Of a stretch of DNA of 64,000 nucleotides, positions 44,601 to 54,100 are shown one piece after another; position 1 is the stretch's first letter, and each line of letters starts with the position of its first letter. Both the position numbers and the translations under genes were made by a program. A model generated the notes under the pieces. The model did no database searches. It saw nothing but the letters and a program-made list of their open reading frames with translations, and had not been told where the DNA came from. This DNA is from Rhododendron vialii (Eukaryota; Streptophyta; Magnoliopsida; Ericales; Ericaceae), in assembly GCF_030253575.1 (NCBI RefSeq), contig NC_080557.1:42670501-42734500 (forward strand). Direction: 5' to 3'.

Positions 44601-47600
44601 ATCTTGGTTGCATGCCTTTATTGCTTTCCACAAGTGATCTACTAAGAGAATTATGAGGTTTAATTATCTCTGCTGGGTAAGTTTGCTTCTACATAATTTC
44701 TCCATATAAACTTCCATGTGGTTTAGTTTGCACTCAATTTTCTATTTTTTGGAGACTACTTTTTGCTTGATTAACTGGTAAGTTTGACCTTTCACGTAGA
44801 GGCCTCCATTAAAGGACGAAATCAGCCAGTCAGTGAAGTCCCGAGCTGAATTATGACGAGACAACCAGAAAACCCACTTACATTTTTTAGTCCAAGAGGG
44901 TTCCTGGTTTGGTAGGAGTAGTTAAAAGAGAGTGCTAGCTGGTCAGATTATTGGAAATAAATTCTTTCTTTCTTATTAAGGGAACCAAGATGATGAACTA
45001 GAATAAGTCATCAACAAAGACACATGTAAATGCGAAGATGAAGCTCCACCTGAAAATCATCTGACATGGCATCTCCAGCTCCATCCTGCTGTGGTATATA
45101 TCCACTGCCACCACGATATTGTGAAGCCAATTCATCGCGTTTCCGCTTCCCAGAAGACATCATGAAGAAATCCTAGAAATTTCTCCAACATTTAGTAAAA
45201 TTACCAAGTACATCTGTAAAATTAAATATCTTTCTAAAATGAGCGACTGTGTAAGAGACAGTGACCTCATTCGACATCATTTTGAACTTCATCAAGAGAA
45301 AGAAAATACTCCTACTAAGTAAAGCAACTGATGTGTGGAAGCATGCTTGTAATATTTTCTACTATCTAGTTTAGCACCAAATTCAGGATGCATGAAGTAT
45401 CTGATTGCCCAAATTTCTGGAACAAAGAGAAACATGGAGCCGCATGCGCACTTACATCAAGATCTAAAAATAAAGAATAGGAGTATAAAGTGGAGTAGGA
45501 GACCACTTTTCATTCGCTTGATAGTCACATAAACTAGAAACCTAAAAAATATCGCTCAAAAACTCTATTCATTTACTGCACTCAATTGCAACTTGTTGCA
45601 CAGTTTTGGGTAGAACTCAACCCCTAAAACTAAGTCAAGAAGAGAGGGTGCCCTCACACATATATACTTCATATTACTTTGGTACCCAAGTGATGTGGGA
45701 CTTCGCTTTACACCCTCCCTCATGCATAGCATGCTCACTCATTAGCACCAGTCACGTGCAGGCCAAAGACACGCACCCTACCCATCTCTGGCACCTAGCT
45801 CTGATACCATGTTACACGAGCTTGGGTAGAACTCAACCCCAAAAGTTAGCTCATGAAGTGAGGGTGCCCTCACGTTTATATACTCCATATTACTTTGGTA
45901 ACTAGACGATGTGGGACTTCGCTTCACACAACTAACCTCAAACCATTCCCTATATCAACTCAATCAGGCACTCTAAGGCCGCATTAGGGAGCATGAAGAT
46001 ATAGGAAGTCCTGCCCTCAATATTTTTGAATCACAATTCACCTCTCAACTATTTCATTGCCTTCTGGGTACTGATTATATTCTTTAGACGTGACATTCTG
46101 CGACACTGGCACTCTTTGGGACGTCTGTATCAGCATTCACTACATCTTCTTCACATGCTTTGAACACCAAGGATGAAACTCTTTGTCAAATGTTGTGCTA
46201 TAACATTTCAAGGATTGTGCCTACAAATTTGAGGAAGCGTGCTCTCTTAACTTTCCCGCAATAGTTGAAGATTGTCTAGTGTTAACATCTTTCAGGGCTT
46301 GTACGACAATAAGTTTGTGGTACCACACACATAGTCCTTTTAACTCAGTGGATCAGATTAACTGTATAATTTATCCGGTTGCTAGTTGCAACCACCTTTC
46401 AACATAAAATGAGAACTTCCCGCAAGCACCCTGAAATTTCAAGAGAGGGAACCCTCAAGATAAACGATGCAAAATCAGGCCCCAAAGACTCCTAAATTAC
46501 AAATTGTAACCTAAATAAGAGTCAAAACTTGGCAAATCGCAATATCAAATATGCATAACGAATGTATAATCACCTGCATAGTGGGTTGATGAGGTGTTCC
46601 CCTGTCCAGCTCTTCCCGCCCTTCCACATAAGCTAGAAAGATAAAAATAATAAATGCCAAAACATTGGAGGTTTGGCACAAATGGTGCACCAGTTCTCAA
46701 AATACATACCAACATTAACATCAAGAGGGGGCCTTTGATTCATCCAAGCAGAGGGTGGTTGCTGCAGAATGCAAGAAAGTAATTCAGTCCACACCAAGCT
46801 TAAGTAGCAATCAGAAAAAGAGTATCATTCACAAGTGAATGACATTTATGCTTTGGAAACATAATGCACGGATCTCAAACGAGTAAGGAAAAGGATGTGA
46901 ACCAAAAGTTTGCACTATAAAAAGTTTGTCAGCAAATACCATGTATGGGCTAGGCCTCCCAGGTTTCATCTCAGGTACACCAGAATCAATTAAAGAAGGA
47001 TAGTCCCCGGGGGAGATGGGGGTGCCAGCCGTAGACATGTTGTACATTGAGCTATCTGCAGTTCCCGGTAGAGGCGTTTGAGCAGTTCCAGGGAGAGGCG
47101 TTTGCGCAGTTCCTGGTAGAGGCGTTCGCATTGGAGTTTCTAAAGGTGTCTGCATATACCACTCCATATAAGACATTAACCGTTGAATTTTAAATGTGCA
47201 ATGAGAGCGTTAATATATCACCATTTTTTTTAGGGAATTGATTTTGGCACTCCCCTTTGGGAGTGCGGTTATCAATTTGGGGAGTGATTTGGGAGTGCCA
47301 AAATCACTCCCCTTTTTTTAAACCACAAAGGTGGTAGGATATGCTTGTTCACTAATATTCTCAATCCATGAGTCATTTTCAAAGATGACCCAATCACAAC
47401 TGCCCAACTAAAACTGTTCTAAATATCCACCGATACATAAAATTTCTCATTCGCGATATAACACAAATGCAAAAGAAACTCACTGGAGGAAATAGTATCT
47501 CAGCTGTGGGAGTTTCATACTCCTCAGTCCCTTCATAGGGCACATTAAGATCATGTACAGGGGTGATAGGACCTCCCGGTGTTGGCCTCTGTAACGACCT

Positions 47601-47982
47601 CTCTATCGGTCCCAGTATAGCACCAGCTTGCATCATCTTCAATTCCCATATCTATTCATCCACCAAAAAATCCCCAAACTTTAGGGTTACACTACAGCCC
47701 TAAGAGCAGATCCATAAAACCACAATTCAAAACCCTAAACATACCAGCTCAATAACATCAACGTTATCCACTAAACAAGACTAGCAATTAATGAAACCCT
47801 AAAAAGGAATCAATTAAGTGGCACATAAGAAAATATGACCACAAAGATCGAGAAAGTACTCCTTGAAGTTCGTTGAGAACGGACTCGCCGGGTCCGCCGT
47901 TGTTGAGGAACTCCTCTCGGACCTTATTGATGACGTCTTCGATGACGTGGACGTAGACGCCGCTGGTCGAGGAAGTGGCCAT
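41662..47982 (-). CDS. TFIIA large subunit (alpha/beta, TOA1 type)
   Basis: This gene encodes the general transcription factor that stabilises TBP on the TATA box. I place eleven coding exons with GT/AG borders: 47982-47860, 47651-47484, 47149-46940, 46761-46710, 46632-46574, 45172-45050, 43357-43226, 42310-42247, 42119-41962, 41863-41780 and 41685-41662, giving 398 residues. The N-terminus (YVHVIEDVINKVREEF, LNELQG|IWELKMMQ) is the four-helix-bundle half. A linker holds the conserved DLNVPYEGTEEYETPTAE and SGKRKRDE. An acidic run (DDDDDDEPLNENDDDDYDD) precedes the C-terminal beta-barrel (NTQHLVLAQFDKV, VTRTKSRWKCTLKDGIMHIN, ILFNKATGEFDF). All frames join cleanly. Exon 3 has three TPLPGTA repeats. 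Introns hold MITEs. Confidence 0.95.
45608..45928. repeat. Paired direct repeats in TFIIA intron, TRIM-like
   Basis: About 105 bp at 45608-45713 and 45824-45928 are near copies (gggtagaactcaacccc to gatgtgggacttcgctt). Before the second copy stands gctctgataccatgttaca, the reverse of a Met-tRNA primer site. Two short terminal repeats around a tiny interior point to a terminal-repeat retrotransposon in miniature, in minus orientation, inside the intron between the exons at 46574 and 45172. It is non-coding. Confidence 0.6.
47228..47325. mobile_element. Small hairpin MITE in TFIIA intron 2
   Basis: About 95 bp fold on themselves: gattttggcactcccctttg is matched by the inverted ggggagtgattttggcac type text, with ggagtg/cactcc repeated. 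It is related in style to 52635-52790. It lies between the exons ending at 47484 and starting at 47149 and does not affect their borders. Confidence 0.65.
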
Positions 47983-48300
47983 TTTTGTCCCGATTAGCTG
48001 TGTATATATACCTCAAAGACAATCCAAACCAAATCGAATGGACGGTGATAGATCTATCGGAGATTGGCGATGGATGTGGGTATGGGATTTACGGTGGGGG
48101 GTGGAGGTTGAGGAGTGAGAGAGCTAGAGAGATAGAGAGAGAGGGAGAGACGGCGGAGGGAGAGATTGGGGGGATGGGGAGGAGAGAGAGGGAGGAGAGA
48201 GAGGGGAGGGGGAAGGCGGACTAGAAAGGAGAATAAAGAGTGGAATATAAATAGGTTTTGGGTCCGTTTATAATTCGCGGTGCTACGTGTCAAGATCTGC
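47983..48300 (-). promoter_or_regulatory. TFIIA gene 5' leader and promoter
   Basis: Upstream of the ATG (47982) the minus strand carries a long CT-rich tract (48110-48220), typical of plant 5' leaders and core-promoter Y patches. A TATA-like ctatttatattcc lies around 48242-48254. The start of transcription is inferred. The plus-strand AG-rich frames here are low-complexity artefacts. Confidence 0.5.
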
Positions 48301-48500
48301 GAGGTTGTGTTCCCTGCCTGAGTTTTGGGTAAGGTTATGTCGGGAAAGGGAGTGGATGATGAGGAGCTGGGATCCACTGTGGCCTCATTCACGTCATCAC
48401 ATTTTTATTATAGATTTAACACATCTCTTATATTCACGTGGACCTAAGGCCCACGTTAGTATAAAAGAAGTTTAATTGAATATTTGCTTCAAATATGATA

Positions 48501-48730
48501 TTCCTTCTGTCATAAAAATGATAGTTTTTGAAATTTATGTTATTTTTTATTACTTATATTTTTTAATTTATAATTTTTTCATGAGTTTAAAATTTTTGTG
48601 AAGTAAAACTAATCAAGAACTATCAAACAAGATTCATATAGTATATTTTTTGAAATTCGTATTAAAAGATATAAAGAATTAAAATTGACACAAATATCAA
48701 AAATTGTCATTCAATATGAAATTGAGAGAA
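48501..48730. mobile_element. Degenerate Stowaway-type MITE
   Basis: The 230-bp AT-rich element has inverted ends (TTCCTTCTGTCAT and ATATGAAATTGAGAGAA) and flanking TA at 48499-48500 and 48731-48732. It has no coding content. It is more decayed than the two clear Stowaway copies in this window. Confidence 0.6.
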
Positions 48731-49371
48731 TATGTACCAATCATTTTTGTTTATTTTCATGAGTTGTTGATATGATGTTGGATGAAGGAATGAGATATCC
48801 TAAAGCACTGTAAAGTCCCAGAGGGAATCGATGAATGGGGCTACCGATTAAAAATTAAACCAACAAATAACACGAATTCTCTAACCAATCTCCATGTTGA
48901 GCAATTTAAAATAACAATCAAATTAAATTAATGCAATAAAGCTAAAGAACAAGTACGCAAAGATATAAGTGGAAACTAATTAGGGTCAACACATCCTAAG
49001 CATAAAACCACGGCCTATTTTTATTTGTACTTTGACAATTAAAAGGTTTACAAGAGATATCGAATCAGAAATTACCCACAAAACCCTTGCGACACTTACT
49101 TCACCTCTTGGTATGTCACCCCATACACCTCCTTGATTTCTTGAACTCTACGAGAATCACCGCCTCAATCTCCAAATCAAAATCGACTCCGAAAATCATC
49201 TGGCTATGTAGAAAGGAAGGCGCACACCAATGAATGCAAATGATAATGATAAAATTTAGAGTGTATTCATAGAATATTAGAGAATGACCCTAGATTGACA
49301 AGTGAAATGATCAAACATAATGTGTAAATCATCGTAATGCATATTAATGAATATGAGAATGCATACCTCGA
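48731..49371. other. Intergenic AT-rich DNA
   Basis: I see no gene, strong repeat or RNA here. The sequence is AT-rich and low in open frames. Confidence 0.4.
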
Positions 49372-49822
49372 CCCCGATCTGGTATTTTTGGGTACCCCGT
49401 TTCCGCCCCGATCGGGGAACGGGTTTACCCGCCCCGCTCCGTAAAAAATTAAAAAAATTATCAGCATAAAACAAAATAATTATAAATAAAGTGATATTTT
49501 AGTATAATGGTGAAATATAAGAGTAAGATTGGAAGGGTTTTTTATTAAAATGATAAAAATATTAGGGTAAAAATATAAAAAAAATTAGTATAATGATAAT
49601 TAGATTAGTAATAAAAGTATAATTTTATATATAAATATAATTTAGGGCGGGTAATATCGGGGTGGGTATTTCGGAACGGGTTTAGGGGCGGGGTACTTTC
49701 CCCTGAACCCTACCCGAATCCGGCCAGGTTTTAGATTTTTTACCCCGATCCTCTACCCGAAAATGAGGTACATGAAAAACCCACCCCGTTAGGGGCGGGG
49801 CCAATTGCCATGCCTAATCATG
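49372..49822. mobile_element. GC-rich-ended MITE (hAT-like)
   Basis: The ends carry many copies of ccccg/cgggg (ccgccccgatcgggg at the left, taggggcggggccaattg at the right) around an AT-rich centre. The right end, read inward as taggcatggcaattggcccc, is the style of hAT MITEs. The left end is not a clean partner, so the element may be truncated. Its right end abuts a duplicated glycosyltransferase fragment. Confidence 0.55.
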
Positions 49823-50376
49823 TGGTACAATCGTGTGTTGCTGATTTGGGAGTTTCTCTTACTCTAGAGAAAGGATTTCATCAGGTAATTTAGAACAATG
49901 ATTTTCACACTCCCCTATTCGATAATTACACTTCTATTTTTATCTTTTAGTGAACAAAATACACAAAAAAAAAAATTCACAAAAAGAAAAAAAAATGAGA
50001 GATAATTTGGGAGTTCATTTTTGCATTCTCCTTTTCATCGTTTGCACTCTTTTTCTCTCGCTATATATGTCGATTTACTATGCTACCCTTTTAGGTGTAA
50101 AAAATTCAACTCATGAAAGGGTAAATATACTATTAAACTTACACCAGTAGATGTTAAAAAGAAGTGCGAATATCAAAAAGGGTCCAGCTCCTATCGCTCC
50201 TCTCCAGTTTAATGGTTTGGACTGAGCGAGATAGTCCAGATTGAAACCATCCATTAGTAGATTCAATGATTCGGATTTTTCATACATTTTTATCGGTAAG
50301 AATATACTCTTACCGATGAAAGTGTAAAAATAGTACATCCAAACCGTTAATTGCAGCAAATGAACGGTCATAATCT
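49823..50376 (+). pseudogene. Duplicated end of glycosyltransferase exon 2 plus intron
   Basis: This is a copy of about 54756-55310. The first about 65 bp encode HVVQSCVADLGVSLTLEKGFHQ, the end of exon 2, still followed by the splice donor. The rest is the beginning of intron 2. No other exon of the gene is present, so it is non-functional. The homology starts immediately after the MITE at 49822. Confidence 0.9.
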
Positions 50377-51170
50377 TTCAGAAAAAACATTTTACATAGA
50401 AAATATTTTACATTATAAAACATTTGACCTCGAAACAAACAAAGCCCTAGGCACAAATATCAAAAGATGCATGAACAAAGTTTAGTCTAGTTGCAAAATG
50501 AAGTGCATGCATATATACATATGTTCGATTCATGCTCCGAGCACTTTGAGCATTGCGTAGGCTTCATCAACACATCTCCAAACACCGGGTGGAGATTCTA
50601 GACTCCATCACAACTAAATTACCACCCAAACCCAATTACAAAAACACAAAATGGTTTGACTTGACCCGGAAAATGCTAATAGTGCTAACAAGGAAAACTT
50701 ATTTGAAGCCAATCTATACAGAGTTTTGTTCCGACTTTAATTAGATCGACTTTCGCAAATTGGCGGTGTAATTGATCGTCCAAAATTAATCGAGATTCTC
50801 GTAAGCTGGTCCGGACACCTGAGAGGTTGAGATATCAAAAATCTATCAGTGGACAACGTTAAGCTTGGCGTGACCTTTACTCATGCAATCCAGACTTCCC
50901 TTTCCACAATTTTCCACGTTGCCTTCACAAGAATTAACCATCATCTATATTTGTTCGTTGTAACTTTCTTTAGAAAGTGAACCAAAAAAAGTCACAAAAT
51001 CAGCAATCCAAACAGGAAACCAAACGAGAACCACCCTCCTCCCTCATTCTTAATTATCTAGAGAGAGGAATTTATTTGATTTCTTCAATTGTTTATGCTT
51101 CAATTTTAGTCATTCAAAAACTACTTTAATCCTCCTATTAGGTTCAACTAACCTCGTACATGGTTCAACA
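50377..51170 (+). promoter_or_regulatory. Upstream region of the DUF604 glycosyltransferase
   Basis: This 790-bp stretch has no gene. Part of it (about 50700-50830, gttttgttccgactttaatt, ctggtccggacacct) resembles 62540-62640, so it contains a dispersed repeat. The last about 150 bp before the ATG are pyrimidine-rich and probably include the promoter and leader, but no motif fixes the start. Confidence 0.4.
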
Positions 51171-54100
51171 ATGTTCAGCTCGTCAGACCAAACTGTTCTG
51201 TTTTTCTCTACCAAACCTACCCGAAAGCTACTCAAATCGCTGGCTATTTTCTGCTTTGTTCTCTACGTGATGCACGTTTTCTCCAGCAATCTGTGGTGCA
51301 ACTCATCTCATATCCTGAATAATTACCTGATTGAGTACAATCCTTCCCGGACTTCAAATTCTCTCCCCCCGACGAACGCTTCCCACATTGCTTTCGGGAT
51401 TGCGAGTTCGTCGGGCACGTGGCGAAACAGGAGATATTACGTCGAATCGTGGTGGCGGCCCAACGTGACGCGAGGATTTCTATTTCTCGATAAAACTCGC
51501 AAGGACTTTTTTCCATGGCCGCCCGCCTTGCCGCCTCTTCAACTCTTTGAAGACACCTCTAGGTACATTATATAGGTTGGAAATAATTTAAACTTAGGGA
51601 AAATTTCAAAATGACACCTGAACTTTGCATCAAATGTCACAGAGACACCTGAAATTAAGTTTATTTCAATTAAATACCTTTACTAACAAAATCCTCAAAT
51701 TTAGACACCTGAGCTTAAGTTTATTTCAATTAAACACCTGTACTAACAAAATCTCCAAATTTAGACCCCCGCCGTTATACTCCGTCCAAAAAATTGCTGA
51801 CATGGCCTCTCCAACCCGTTTAAGTTGCCTCATTGCACATGTTTCTAACAATGGACGATGCACCAAAGCGAAACCCATAAGGAGACTTCAGGTCTAGGGT
51901 TGAAGTGAGGGAGATAGTGGAACAATAGGCAGACTTCTGGAGAGAGAAATGGAGAGAAATCAATTAGTTTAAGGTCATTTTTCCTCCAAACCATTTTTTT
52001 TGCCCAAACCTAGTTCTTTTTTCTGCTCGGCATACTTCTAATGACGGGTTTCGTTTGGGTGCATTGTCCCCTGTTGGAAACATGTGCAATGGGGCAACTT
52101 AAACGGCTTGGAGATGCCATATCAGCAATTTTTGGGACGGAGTATAACGGCGAGAGTCTAAATTTGGGGAATTTGTTAGTACAAGTGTTTAATTGAAATA
52201 AACTTAAGTTTAGATGTCTAAATTTGGAGATTTTGTTAGTACATGTGTTTAATTGAAATAAACTTAAATTCAGGTGTCTCTGTGACATTTGATACAAAAT
52301 TTATGTTCCATTTTGAAATTTTTCCATAAAATTATACTCTCTCCGTCCCTTATTTAGAGTCCAGTATTCTATTTTGGGTTGTTCCTTAATAAATGTCCAT
52401 TTTAAAAAGTTAGTGGATAAAAATTGGTGCATTGTCTATTTTGTCCCTAAAAGTATATATTCCATTTTGAAAAGTAAGTGAGTAAAAGTATAATAATGAT
52501 GGATAAGTATAGAAAGTGGAGGAAAAAGTTGATGTTAAAGGTATAATAATGATGTATTTTTAATAAGTTGGAGTTACGAAATATGACACTTAAAAAGGGA
52601 CAGAGGGAGTATAAGTTCGCCTTTAAAGAGTCTTTAAGAAAGGAAATTAATTTTAGCACTCCAAAAATTGATGGAGGTACTCCAAAACGACGTCATTTTG
52701 TGTATCAACACAGTTCAATTTTGAAGTCCCTCCATCAATTTTTAGAGTGTCAAAATCACAATCCTTTAAGAAATTCAATACTAGAATTGCTTATAAATTA
52801 CAGTTCCCAATCCAACTTAATATCTTTGGTCATAAAATTTTGGGGAAAAAATTGAAATGGTCACTGTAGTTAAGTGTTTGTGTCAACTTGGTCCCTATAG
52901 TTGTAATTGGCTCGACTTACACTCTGTACTTTTCATTTTGTTCCAATTTGGTCCAATTACTAACCGCCGTTAGTCTGTTGTTAGTCCTTTTAACAGAAAA
53001 ATCAAATGGCCCTCTTTTTTGGGGTTAAAACAGTAATTTCTCATTTCCCTCTTGTCCTAATATTAGGAGTGTGCACGGGTCGGGTTTGACCCCCCAAACC
53101 CGACCCGACATGTCGGATAACACATGTTTTAGGCCCGCAAACCGAACCGAAAATGGGTAAGAACTGTCCGCGAGCCGGATTCTTTACGTCGGGTCGGGTC
53201 GGGTCCGACCAAAAACTGAATTAATCTTTATGAATTGGTCGGGTCGGATCGAGTAAGAAACACACCAACTCGAACCCCGAACCGAAATCTGATTTTTAAC
53301 AGAAAATGAACCCATACCCGTCCAAACCACATGTTCGACCTTGTACGAGACCCTTTGGGTCGAGTCGGGTTCGCGGGTGGACGGATTTTTTTGTACAGGC
53401 CTACCTAATATACCTCTGAACCAAAACACAGTTTATTCTTCCATTCTTCATTGATAAGAAAGCACCTAAGAAGAAATTTGGTTATAGTTTACTGCAAAAA
53501 GTTGCCCTCCAATTCAGCATTTTCATAATCAGCCATGAGGTAACATAACCACTGGTATTGTCTACCTGTTCAACTCGTGGACAAATTGTGACTCCCCGTT
53601 TTCCAGTGGCCGACGGTACTGCAGGATGACAGGCTGTATTCGGATGGGAGGGGACAAGTCATGGTTTATAAGAAAAGATCCATCCTATTTGTATAAGGCA
53701 TTTTAAAGCTGTAAGGGCGGGCCAAAGCGCATAGAAACTTCATAGTTAAGTGTGCTCATTCTGGGGTAGTTTAGGGATGGGTGACCTATTGGAAAGTTTA
53801 TAGGTTTTGGGCGTCCAAAGTAGACAATATTGTACAAAAATGGAGCGGGTCGTTACACAAATACTGAGATGCCTTATTTTTCTGCATAGTACTGAAATTG
53901 CATATAGAACCATGTCCAAAAGTCACAACATGATATAGATCCAAAAATCAAAACATGATAAAGAACCATGTCCAAAAGTCAGAATATTACATAAACTCAG
54001 TGGTTGTTCGGCTAAATATGCCAAGTGGCTTATTTTTTTTGTCCTTATTTAATTTTTTTTGCATTTGTTAATTTTTTGGAGATTTTTTGGAGATTATTGC

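Noticed and set aside
47985-48392. Arg/Glu-rich and Pro/Leu/Ser-rich frames upstream of the TFIIA gene
   Set aside because: Low-complexity GA/CT tract of the TFIIA leader. No domain, and both strands are open for the same reason.
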